Of a stretch of 64,000 nt of DNA, positions 45,936-53,513 are shown piece after piece. Position 1 is the stretch's first letter, and every line of letters starts with the position of its first letter. This stretch comes from an uncultured Aquimarina sp. (GTDB lineage Bacteria > Bacteroidota > Bacteroidia > Flavobacteriales > Flavobacteriaceae). Under the pieces are notes generated by a model. It ran no database searches and was not told the DNA's origin. It worked only from the letters and a program-made list of their open reading frames with translations. Position numbers and translations under genes: made by a program. The stretch is from contig CANMLG010000028.1 of assembly GCA_947498765.1 (NCBI GenBank), positions 1 to 64,000 on the forward strand, written 5' to 3'.

Positions 45936-46122
45936 CGGATTATTTTATCAATATCTTCAAGTGATGCCGAATTTATTTGTCAAGCAGCATTTCTAAATGC
46001 TTATTTATATGAATGTATAATTATATTCAAATATATTATTTTTGGTATAAGTATTGTTTAACATTTATCAATTTTCTTTATTTAATCAATAAGGCGTATA
46101 TTTGCACCATCAAGTGTTTTTT
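45936..46122. other. intergenic region before the small two-gene operon
   Basis: Contains a stretch (TCTAAATGCTTATTTATATGAA) resembling sequence left of the other Rhs tip (CTAAAATGCTTATGTATATGAA near 49000), so the Rhs-linked repeat extends here. A promoter box is at 46097. Confidence 0.4.
46097..46104 (+). promoter_or_regulatory. -7 box of the small two-gene operon
   Basis: TATATTTG matches TAnnTTTG, 19 nt before the ATG of the 44-residue ORF. Confidence 0.5.
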
Positions 46123-46257
46123 ATGAAAAACTCAACTTTACATATTAAAAGCCCTTCTAAAGAATTACTTTCTTTGGTTAGAAAACTTGGTAACGATAAA
46201 GACGTTAAGAAAAAAATTGCTCAAAAAAATATAAGCAAATACTTTAAAAAATCTTAA
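46123..46257 (+). CDS. 44-residue basic protein
   Basis: Below the ORF-track cutoff. It starts MKNSTLHIKSPSKELLSLVRKL and ends in a Lys-rich helix (KKKIAQKNISKYFKKS). A consensus -7 box lies 19 nt upstream and the 155-residue gene begins 13 nt downstream, so the two form a small operon. An antitoxin-like partner role is possible but not demonstrated. Confidence 0.6.
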   Translation: MKNSTLHIKSPSKELLSLVRKLGNDKDVKKKIAQKNISKYFKKS

Positions 46258-46270
46258 ACGTATTTAGTTT

Positions 46271-46738
46271 ATGAATTACTACAGGGAATATCCCTTTACT
46301 ACCTCTATATCAGGTGTTCGCTATGTTTTAATATTTAGTGAATTTGATAATCAAGATTATAACACCCCCGTAATTGATATTACTCTTGTTTGTGAAGATA
46401 ATTTGGAACAAGCTAACGACGTAGACGTTCTAATCAATATAAATAACTTTATAAAAGATTACTTATCTCAATTCAAAAATGTTATTATCTATTATTATTG
46501 TGATAAAGCTCCTATTGTTAAAAGTAAGAAAAATCAAAACCTTTCAAATCAAGAATATAGGCACATCTTATTTAATAGAATGTTTGAGTTTTCAAAATTT
46601 AATTCCGTTATAAAAAAGAGTATTATAATCAACGACCCTGAAGAAGGAAACCATTACATCAATTTAATCGGCAATACTTCTCTTTATGATACTATCGAAA
46701 AAATTGCTCTTGATATTAATAAGATTAACAATAAATAG
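46271..46738 (+). CDS. putative DUF6169 family protein
   Basis: 155 residues, no signal peptide. The central YYYCDKAPIVKSKKNQNLSNQEYRHILFNRMFEF pattern resembles the DUF6169 family of Bacteroidota, of unknown function. Family assignment is from memory of the motif, not a search. It shares a promoter with the 44-residue protein and lies between an Rhs relic and a recombinase relic, a setting common for accessory or defence-like genes. Confidence 0.5.
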   Translation: MNYYREYPFTTSISGVRYVLIFSEFDNQDYNTPVIDITLVCEDNLEQANDVDVLININNFIKDYLSQFKNVIIYYYCDKAPIVKSKKNQNLSNQEYRHILFNRMFEFSKFNSVIKKSIIINDPEEGNHYINLIGNTSLYDTIEKIALDINKINNK

Positions 46739-46743
46739 ATAGC

Positions 46744-47039
46744 CTACAAAAGCGGATGAAAATTATTTACAATACTATGTAAATCCTCTAAATCATTTGC
46801 CTTGTAAGCTTCCGTAGAAGATATAAACCGATGACCTGCTAGTACTTGTGTTTTCTAAGTCCGTACTGTTTCAACCAATTGGTAATAACTGAAGTTCGTA
46901 TCTGCTTTGTAGAAGTTATATAAGTGTTTAGTCCTTTTAAATGTCTAATAATCATAGCCAAAATATTTCCTATAGATCCGACAATTAATACTTCTTTATC
47001 ATTATTATTAAGCAAGTTACTTAATGCTGTACAATACAT
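46744..47039 (-). pseudogene. tyrosine recombinase C-terminal fragment, copy 1 (frameshifted)
   Basis: Minus-strand …STKQIRTSVITNWLKQYGLRKHKY, then after a one-base frameshift AGHRFISSTEAYKANDLEDLHSIVNNFHPLL. The GHR box and the STEAY nucleophile Tyr are those of Xer/integrase-type recombinases. The N-terminal half is missing. An almost identical copy with the same frameshift is at 49687-49982. Confidence 0.7.
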
Positions 47040-47248
47040 ATCTGGTCACAAACACATCAGCTCCACCGAAAACTACCTTACTACAAACATTGAATAGTTA
47101 AAAAGTAGTGTTGTTAAGTTACATCCGTTTTAGAACAACAAAAGCTACTCTTTTTGTAGAATAGCTTTGTTTTACACTCCTTGTTGGCACAGAAAACATT
47201 TCTGCGCTATCACTTTTGTTTTTTATTCTTTAAATCCGAGCGGTCGGG
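46745..47248. repeat. ~500-bp direct repeat, left copy
   Basis: It carries the recombinase tail and about 200 bp upstream of it. That stretch includes a hairpin AAAGCTA…TAGCTTT and CCTTGTTGGCACAGAAAACATTTCTGCGC, and it ends in TTTAAATCCGAGCGGTCGGG. The right copy is at 49688-50189, same orientation, roughly 93% identical by eye. Confidence 0.8.
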
Positions 47249-47292
47249 AGCTATCACTTTTGTTTCTTATTCTTTAAATCCGAGCGGTCGGG
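47205..47292. repeat. 44-bp tandem duplication
   Basis: CTATCACTTTTGTTT..TTATTCTTTAAATCCGAGCGGTCGGG occurs twice in tandem at the end of the left direct repeat; the right copy of the repeat has it once. It is followed by CGCTCGCGCCAGCCTGG (47293-47309), which recurs at 50293-50309. Confidence 0.75.
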
Positions 47293-47322
47293 CGCTCGCG
47301 CCAGCCTGGGAAAAGGTTAAAT

Positions 47323-47826
47323 TTATAAAATATTGATTTTAGTTTTCTTAGTGTTTTCAATACTATCAAAATCAAAACAAATAATACATATATTTTCAAG
47401 GACTTCTTCATTTTTTAAATAATAAAGAAAAGAATAAAATTTATTTATACTTACTATAGCCATAGCGTCATTCGTATTTATTATAAACTCATAGTCTTTT
47501 TTTAAATTTATTAAGAAATCAAGGCATTTAATCTCAAAATAAGAAAAGCTTTTTATTTTTCTGTTTATATCAATATTATAATACTTAATAAAATAAATTA
47601 ATTCAAATTTATAAATGCCTATTAATTCCTTGATTGATAACTCCCCTATTTTTTCATAATATGAATTTATATGAACAATATCTATAACTAATATTTTTTT
47701 AAATTTTTTTTTAAAAAAAATATTAAACTCATGTATTTCATAATATTTTTTGAATATTATTTTATAAATATTTTTTTTTTCAAAAATTTGATTACTTAGA
47801 ATTTCGTTATCTTCTTTATCTAACAT
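47323..47826 (-). CDS. putative immunity protein for the Rhs tip
   Basis: 167 residues, extremely Lys/Ile/Phe-rich and even more AT-rich in codon use than its neighbours, suggesting recent acquisition. No family recognised. It starts 45 nt downstream of the Rhs-tip stop codon on the same strand, exactly where immunity genes of polymorphic toxins lie. Cytosolic (no signal peptide). The immunity role is inferred from position only. Confidence 0.55.
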   Translation of the reverse strand: MLDKEDNEILSNQIFEKKNIYKIIFKKYYEIHEFNIFFKKKFKKILVIDIVHINSYYEKIGELSIKELIGIYKFELIYFIKYYNIDINRKIKSFSYFEIKCLDFLINLKKDYEFIINTNDAMAIVSINKFYSFLYYLKNEEVLENICIICFDFDSIENTKKTKINIL

Positions 47827-47871
47827 AGCGGCTATACATTCAATCGTTCTGTTTTTGTATTCTTTAAAAAT

Positions 47872-48975
47872 TTACAACCCTGAATTAAAATCAAAAGTTC
47901 TCGCTCCACTATTAGTTCTTGTTCTAATTTTATTAGGCGAAGCTTTCAATATACTATTAATAAATGTATCATCTCCTGTTTCTATGAAAAATTTTATTGC
48001 TGCAGTTGTAGCGTGATTTCCTTCATTGATTACTATTTTTCCATCAAATCTAAATGCTCCTATCTTATCAAGGAACCCTTTCTTACTTAATCCATTATGC
48101 ATTTGATCTACAATAAAATCAACAGTTTCATGACTCCTTAATCCATTTTGAATAGATAAAATTCCTTTTTCTCGAGCAATTGTATTAATTTGATCTATAA
48201 CAGCATCATCAATAGTCTGACCTTGTTGCATTTCTATCAAAGGTCCAGTTTGAATTTTTCCTCTCCTAAATACTTTACTTAGACCTCTTCCTATAATTGG
48301 ACCTAAACCGGCTGTAACACCTCCTAATGTACCTTGAAAAAGTGCTTTATTAGTGTTAATCTTACCTCCATTTTGTATACGTTGATAAACTCCACTTCCA
48401 ATAAATCCTCCTGCTATACCTCCTAATACTGCTGCTGAAGCTCCTCCTGTTTCTATGGCAAGACCGACAAATGCTCCATCAACAGCCCCCGAAGCTACAC
48501 TTGCCCAAAAATCATCCCCACCAGTTGCTAAAGATACTGCCCCTCCAACTACTGCTCCTACAAGAGTAGAACCTAAAGTAATCGCTCCAAAAAAACCTCC
48601 ATCAGGATCAATACCATTAATAGGGTTATTACCCATCCCTAGATATGGTGAGTGATACTGCCCATACGGATCCGTAGTCAACCACCTTCCAATACGTGCA
48701 TCCCATAATCTAAGTTCAAAAGCTTCTTTACCCGTTTCAGGATCTTTTTCTTGTCCTTGGTAGGCGTAGCGGTAATCACTTAGTGAGTTACGTAATGGCA
48801 TTGGCATACCAAAGGGATAGTAGTCCGTTCCGGTTTTGGTAATTTCACTTTCACTCCATGAAACTACCGCACGTACATTACCTAAATGATCCGTAAGCTC
48901 GTAATTAGTTTTAGCGTTTGCTCGTTTGTATACGCCTAATCGGCTTGCGCCGTATATGATGTGCTCTTTTAAGGC
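47872..48975 (-). CDS. orphan Rhs C-terminal tip with putative ParB-like toxin domain
   Basis: The open frame runs from a stop at 48976 to 47872 (about 367 codons); the first in-frame ATG of the track is 48807. The 5' part is Rhs core (EHIIYGASRLGVYKRANAKTNYELTDHLGNVRAVVSWS...FELRLWDARIGRWLTTDPYGQYHSPYLGMGNNPINGIDPDGG). A Gly/Ala-rich hydrophobic pretoxin region follows (TLVGAVVGGAVSLATGG...). The ~110-residue variable tip has AFRFDGKIVINEGNHATTAAIKF, similar to the ParB/sulfiredoxin-like 'xxxGNHR..AA' motif. The large Rhs N-terminus is absent, so this is a silent donor tip or relic unless recombined onto a full Rhs gene. Confidence 0.7.
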   Translation of the reverse strand, partial: ALKEHIIYGASRLGVYKRANAKTNYELTDHLGNVRAVVSWSESEITKTGTDYYPFGMPMPLRNSLSDYRYAYQGQEKDPETGKEAFELRLWDARIGRWLTTDPYGQYHSPYLGMGNNPINGIDPDGGFFGAITLGSTLVGAVVGGAVSLATGGDDFWASVASGAVDGAFVGLAIETGGASAAVLGGIAGGFIGSGVYQRIQNGGKINTNKALFQGTLGGVTAGLGPIIGRGLSKVFRRGKIQTGPLIEMQQGQTIDDAVIDQINTIAREKGILSIQNGLRSHETVDFIVDQMHNGLSKKGFLDKIGAFRFDGKIVINEGNHATTAAIKFFIETGDDTFINSILKASPNKIRTRTNSGARTFDFNSGL

Positions 48976-49062
48976 TTAATCAATCAGTATCTAAAATGCT
49001 TATGTATATGAACTTAAATTGAACAAGCGATGACTATAAAATCACTGCTTGTTTCAAATTAA

Positions 49063-49371
49063 TTATAAATTTTGTAATACTTTTTTTAATTCTTTAGGGT
49101 CTCTCTTATTATTCCAAAAAAGTAATAATTCAATTCTGTTTTCTTTTTTATTTATATCAAAAAATAAAGTTGTTTGTTTTGATACAACTACACTTCTTAT
49201 TTGACTTCTTTTTGAAATTCTACCTTCTAATTTACCAGTCTTTAACACTTCAAGTTTACTATTAACTAGCAATGTGAATTTCTTAACTTCTTTTAAGTTC
49301 CATTTTACTAAAATAAATTCAAGTTCTTCGGTATAGCTAACTTTAGCTTTTTTACCCCAAATAATATCCAT
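49063..49371 (-). CDS. RelE/ParE-family toxin
   Basis: 102 residues. MDIIWGKKAKVSYTEELEFILVKWNLKEVKKF leads the two-helix N-terminus, followed by SKRSQIRSVVVSKQTTLFFDINKKENRIELLLFWNNKRDPKEL, the beta-sheet and the C-terminal 'IELL.FWNNKRDP' typical of ParE-like toxins in Bacteroidota. Starts 6 nt after the upstream antitoxin stop. Similar in layout to the toxin at 2701 but clearly diverged. Confidence 0.78.
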   Translation of the reverse strand: MDIIWGKKAKVSYTEELEFILVKWNLKEVKKFTLLVNSKLEVLKTGKLEGRISKRSQIRSVVVSKQTTLFFDINKKENRIELLLFWNNKRDPKELKKVLQNL

Positions 49372-49377
49372 TTTTGT

Positions 49378-49638
49378 CTAGTCAGTGATATTAAATTTCT
49401 GATTTATTTCAGACATCACTTGTTTATGTGAAAAGAAATCTCCTTTACTAATATCTTTTCTACTTTCAAATAATAAATCTTGTATATCTACAGGAAGTTC
49501 ATCATAAAAATCAACATCTTTATTTTCTTCTCTGTAACTTTCAAAAACAGCCTTCACTATTCTCAATACTTTTTCGTCAGCATCAATCATATACTGGCTT
49601 ATCATATTTCTTAATTCTGCTGCTCCCATAATACTCAT
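49378..49638 (-). CDS. antitoxin of the second ParE-like module
   Basis: About 86 residues from MSIMGAAELRNM (49638); the track start adds a hydrophobic stretch that is unlikely to be translated. MGAAELRNMISQYMIDADEKVLRIVKAVFESYR is helical. The end, DFFSHKQVMSEINQKFNITD, matches the pattern of antitoxins that precede ParE toxins in this phylum. Operon with the toxin, same strand. Confidence 0.7.
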   Translation of the reverse strand: MSIMGAAELRNMISQYMIDADEKVLRIVKAVFESYREENKDVDFYDELPVDIQDLLFESRKDISKGDFFSHKQVMSEINQKFNITD

Positions 49639-49686
49639 ATTATAAACTATTACAAATATAATCAATTCAAAACCCATTCCATAATA

Positions 49687-49982
49687 TTACAAAAGCGGAT
49701 GAAAATTATTCACAATATCGTGCAAATCCTCTAAATCATTTGCCTTGTAAGCTTCCGTAGAAGATATAAACCGATGACCTACTAGTACTTGTGTTTTCTA
49801 AGTCCGTACTGTTTCAACCAATTGGTAATAACTGAAGTTCGTATCTGCTTTGTAGAAGTTATATAAGTGTTTAGTCCTTTTAAATGTCTAATAATCGTAG
49901 CCAAAATATTTCCTATAGATCCGACAATTAATACTTCTTTATCATTATTATTAAGCAAGTTACTTAATGCTGTATAATACAT
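49687..49982 (-). pseudogene. tyrosine recombinase C-terminal fragment, copy 2 (frameshifted)
   Basis: Same sequence as copy 1 (46744-47039), with a few substitutions (e.g. YYTALSNLL, NILATII). The same one-base frameshift follows LRKHKY, before GHRFISSTEAY. Shared damage shows that the copies descend from an already broken sequence, or that the unit is copied as a repeat. Confidence 0.7.
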
Positions 49983-50189
49983 ATCTGGTCACAAATACAT
50001 CAGCGCTACCGAAAACTACCTTACTACAAACATGGAACAGTTAAAAACTACTATTGTTAAGTTGCATCCGTTGTAAACAACAAAAGCTACTCTTTTTATA
50101 GAATAGCTTTGTTTTACGCTCCTTGTTGGCACAGAAAACATTTCTGCGCTATCACTTTTGTCTTTATTCTTTAAATCCGAACGGTCGGG
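49688..50189. repeat. ~500-bp direct repeat, right copy
   Basis: Counterpart of 46745-47248 in the same orientation, with one copy of the 44-bp unit. The two copies bracket the Rhs tip, its putative immunity gene and the toxin-antitoxin pair, giving a segment of about 2.9 kb that homologous recombination could delete or exchange. Confidence 0.8.
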
Positions 50190-50469
50190 TTCCTGTAATC
50201 TATTATACACACAAAAAGCTACCTAATTTTCATTAGATAGCTTTCTTTTACTTTATATTATTTATTCTCTTTGTTTTGGTTCACGAGCGGGACGCTCGCG
50301 CCAGCCTGGTTTATACCAAATTTACTAGGTAGTCCAATCTACGAACTGCAATTACAGGATTATGATTGAAAACGGATATTCATATTTTTTTGTTAAAATA
50401 TTATTAAAATCAACAACATAACTAATTAATCGCTTGAATTGTTAATTAAATGTTAAATATATATTTACT
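50190..50469. other. intergenic region right of the repeat
   Basis: Includes a hairpin AAAAGCTAcCTAATttttcATTAGaTAGCTTT (about 50214-50247). A GC-richer stretch GAGCGGGACGCTCGCGCCAGCCTGG (50285-50309) matches the motif at 47293-47309. No gene. Confidence 0.5.
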
Positions 50470-51777
50470 CTATTGATACTGCTCATAACTATCCACAACG
50501 ATCTCTGCTTTTAAATCGTGTAATAAGTTATACAGTCCGAAAAAAGTACGATTGATATACAAAAAATGTCTACTTCCTCTACTTCCGTTCATTTTTCTGA
50601 GTTCTTTATCATTAGAATATTTTTCACTCAATTCTGTAATGCTATTCCAAAACGATTCATCTGAAAAATCAAAGGTTTTGTTATGAAATGGTGAGGTAAA
50701 CAACGACAACATTTCATGAAATAATGCTGAAAAATATTTTGACTCTTTTGGTGTATCGGTTGGAAGTAAAATTTCCAATTCAAACATTTTTTGTTTGAAA
50801 ATTTCAGGATTATTAATGTTTTCAATTTTAGCCAATTCAAAATAAGGTGTATAAAACTCTATAGGTACTTTTTTGATACACCCAAAATCAATAGCAATTA
50901 AATTGACCTCTTTATCTACTAAAAAATTACCCGGATGTGGATCCGCATGTACTGCCTTTAACACATGCATTTGATACATATAAAAATCCCAAAGTGCTTG
51001 CCCTAATTTATTCCCTTCTGCTTGCGTAAAACTTTTAGCGGTAAACTCACTCAAGTGCTCCCCTTCCATCCAATCCATGGTAATAATTCGCTCGCTTGAA
51101 TATTCTTTGTAATACTTAGGAAACTTTAAATTCGGTATTTTACTACAAGCATTAGTAATTTCTTTACTTTGTTCCACTTCCAGTATATAATCGGTTTCCT
51201 CTAAAAGCTTCCCCTCTATTTCCTTAAAGTACTTTTCGGTTTCTTTACCTTTTAAATTGAACATTCGAATAGCAATTGGCTTTACCATAGCCAGATCCGA
51301 TCCAATACTATCGGCCACTCCTGGGTATTGAATTTTTACGGCCAATTGGTTACCATCTTTTTCTGCCTTATGTACTTGACCAATACTAGCTGCATTAACG
51401 GAATTTGCTGTAAATACATCAAAAATGTCTTCAGGATATTGACCAAAATAGGTTTTAAAAGTTTTTCGAACCAATGGTGCCGATAAAGGAGGTACACTAA
51501 ATTGTGCCAATGAAAAACGCTCTACATAAGCTTTGGGCAGTAAGCTTTTTTCCATGGAAAGCATTTGCGCTACTTTTAAAGCACTTCCTTTCAAACTTTT
51601 TAAACCATCATAAATATCAGTGGCATTATCCTCATTCAACTCGTCTTTTGATATTTCTGGATTTAAGGCTTTTTTACCATAATATTTTAAATAATTACCT
51701 CCAACTTTTACTCCTGTTTTTACTAACTCCGTAGTACGCCCCAACTTTGAGGTGGGTATGCTATCAATTGTCTTCAT
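50470..51777 (-). CDS. ABC1/AarF/UbiB family atypical kinase
   Basis: 435 residues. Conserved ABC1 features: KGSALKVAQMLSM (the KxGQ motif, here KxAQ), the Ala-rich loop VNAASIGQVHKA, VKIQYPG with the ATP-binding Lys, VHADPHPGNFLV and AIDFGCIKK (DFG). Family members support quinone biosynthesis or lipid homeostasis; Bacteroidota make menaquinone, so a role in ubiquinone synthesis is not expected. Probably cotranscribed with the upstream TetR gene (59-nt gap). Confidence 0.88.
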   Translation of the reverse strand: MKTIDSIPTSKLGRTTELVKTGVKVGGNYLKYYGKKALNPEISKDELNEDNATDIYDGLKSLKGSALKVAQMLSMEKSLLPKAYVERFSLAQFSVPPLSAPLVRKTFKTYFGQYPEDIFDVFTANSVNAASIGQVHKAEKDGNQLAVKIQYPGVADSIGSDLAMVKPIAIRMFNLKGKETEKYFKEIEGKLLEETDYILEVEQSKEITNACSKIPNLKFPKYYKEYSSERIITMDWMEGEHLSEFTAKSFTQAEGNKLGQALWDFYMYQMHVLKAVHADPHPGNFLVDKEVNLIAIDFGCIKKVPIEFYTPYFELAKIENINNPEIFKQKMFELEILLPTDTPKESKYFSALFHEMLSLFTSPFHNKTFDFSDESFWNSITELSEKYSNDKELRKMNGSRGSRHFLYINRTFFGLYNLLHDLKAEIVVDSYEQYQ

Positions 51778-51836
51778 TCATTTGTAGGTTTATTCTGTTT
51801 TGTTGTAATACAACATCACTCTAAATTTGAGTACTA

Positions 51837-52496
51837 TTATGCCATCCGCTCTTTCCATAAAAACTTTCCTAAGTCTAAAATATTATCCAATGGTGTATTA
51901 TCAAATATATCAAAAACAGTATTCACAGATTTTTCAATGGCTACATCTGTTTTTTCGAAACCTGCCGATTCATCATCCTTCCAAAATTTCAATAAAAACA
52001 AAAACTGAACCCAAGTTGCTTCACTCACAATTAAAACAGGCTTTTTGGTAATTTTTAATTTTTTATCTTCATTATCTAACTCCACTAGCTCTTTTCCGTA
52101 AGCAACTACTTTTTTACGTAAACCTGATAATTGCTTTAAATTTTCTAATTTATTTTCCGTTTGGCTTAATGCCCACAATACATAACTTCTATTAGCGGTT
52201 AACATTTCAAAAAAAGTAAAGTAAAATGTAAGTAATTTTTCTCTGCTCGAATAGTTTTCATAATCTGCATTTTTACCCAATAAATCTTCAACATATACAT
52301 AAAAATCTATCCATATGCTTTTTTTTAATCCTTCAAGACTTCCAAAATATTGATAAAAAACAGCTTCTTCTATTTCATTTTCCTTGCAGAAAGAAAAAAC
52401 ACTTTTAGGAACTCCCTCCATCAATACATATTCCATGTATAATGAAACAATATCCGATTTAGTTATTTTTTTTGTTGCTTTTGCTTTGGTTGCCAT
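51837..52496 (-). CDS. TetR family transcriptional regulator
   Basis: 219 residues. The N-terminal HTH region (KSDIVSLYMEYVLMEGVPKSVFSFCKENEIEEAVFYQYFGSLEGLKKSIW) is a TetR-type variant. The C-terminal half is all helical, consistent with a ligand domain. Upstream of and on the same strand as the ABC1-kinase gene, so it may regulate it. An imperfect TGTTTA-n12-TAAACA repeat in the upstream region could be the operator. Confidence 0.8.
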   Translation of the reverse strand: MATKAKATKKITKSDIVSLYMEYVLMEGVPKSVFSFCKENEIEEAVFYQYFGSLEGLKKSIWIDFYVYVEDLLGKNADYENYSSREKLLTFYFTFFEMLTANRSYVLWALSQTENKLENLKQLSGLRKKVVAYGKELVELDNEDKKLKITKKPVLIVSEATWVQFLFLLKFWKDDESAGFEKTDVAIEKSVNTVFDIFDNTPLDNILDLGKFLWKERMA

Positions 52497-52859
52497 AAAT
52501 TAATGATTTGTGGTAAAGATAGTAAGTGTTTAACATTATACACGTAAACATAAACAAAATGATTTGTTAAAATTATACGAAATCAAACCAAAAGTGAATC
52601 CCCTACTAAAGTAAGGTTGTGATAAATATGTAAGATTAAACTTTCATTAAATAAAAATTAAAGCCATTATCTTAGATAAAAAGCACATTGTAACACATAA
52701 AAATTAAAAACAATTTATAAAATGGCCTTAAATTTGATTAAATTTTATTAAATTGACAGAAATAAGCTATACAAATAAAATTTACTAAATAGCTTATAAT
52801 AAAATCAGTACCATTTATCTACCCCAAATTGATAAAGGGTACTATTAAAATCTTAGCCT
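52497..52859. other. divergent promoter region (tetR / TlpA-like)
   Basis: 363 bp. Contains the inverted repeat TGTTTA-n12-TAAACA at about 52529-52552 near the tetR start and AGTACC…GGGTACT (about 52808-52844) near the TlpA-like gene. No consensus -7 box was seen. Confidence 0.4.
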
Positions 52860-53402
52860 ATGAAAATAAAATTTTTACCCTACGTTTTATTTTTGGTTAC
52901 TTTTTTAAGTAACGCTCAAAGCAATAACACAGCACTCAGAGTTGGTGATGAATTTCCCTACTTTGAACTTGAAACCATTGATGGTGAAACAATAACATCT
53001 GATGATATTAGAGGTAAATTAGTGTTTTTTAATTTATGGTTTATTCACTGTAAACCTTGTATTGATGAGCTACCTGAATTAAATACATTAAAAGATTTTT
53101 ATGAAGATGATGTGGTGTTTATATCTGCTACATTTGAAAATAAAAATGATGTAAAACAATTTTTATTACATACTAAATTCAATTTTGAACATATCATAAC
53201 TGATGCAGGTCCTTTTCTTAAAAACAAAATAGGCAATATAAGTTATCCTAAAAACTTTATTATTGATTATGACGGCACCATAAAAGCCATAAAAGGCGGA
53301 TTACCTGTAAAAACAGTAACTACACTGGATAATAAAATAGTAAAAAAGAAAAGTGATTACACTCATTTTTCCAGATACTTAGATGATTTAATTAATTATT
53401 AA
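52860..53402 (+). CDS. TlpA-like thiol-disulfide oxidoreductase
   Basis: 180 residues. Signal peptide MKIKFLPYVLFLVTFLSNAQ. Thioredoxin fold of the AhpC/TSA-TlpA type with the CxxC active site in FFNLWFIHCKPCIDELPELNTLK. cis-Pro region ISYPKNFIIDYDG. Periplasmic; probably keeps exported proteins or cytochrome haem sites reduced. Upstream of htpG but with a separate regulatory region between them. Confidence 0.88.
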   Translation: MKIKFLPYVLFLVTFLSNAQSNNTALRVGDEFPYFELETIDGETITSDDIRGKLVFFNLWFIHCKPCIDELPELNTLKDFYEDDVVFISATFENKNDVKQFLLHTKFNFEHIITDAGPFLKNKIGNISYPKNFIIDYDGTIKAIKGGLPVKTVTTLDNKIVKKKSDYTHFSRYLDDLINY

Positions 53403-53426
53403 AACAAACAAACCTATATTCTTTTT

Positions 53427-53466
53427 TGACACTTTGTCAGCATGCACACATTGGTATTTTTTTTGA
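53427..53466 (+). promoter_or_regulatory. stress-type regulatory region of htpG
   Basis: TGACACTTTGTCA (53427-53439) is a 5-bp-arm palindrome. It is followed by TTGGTATTTTTTTTGAA, in which GG (53453-53454) and GA (53465-53466) are 10 nt apart, the -24/-12 geometry of sigma-54 promoters (GG-N10-GC) with a weak -12. The htpG ATG is at 53514. The combination resembles an activator site plus sigma-54-like promoter; inference only. Confidence 0.4.
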
Positions 53467-53513
53467 AACACACTAGTTACATTAATTAGTTTAACATTTA
53501 AAAAATATACCTT

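Noticed and set aside
50016-50210. 64-residue ORF in the track
   Set aside because: Lies within the ~500-bp direct repeat and is not maintained in the equivalent position of the other copy; no protein-like features.
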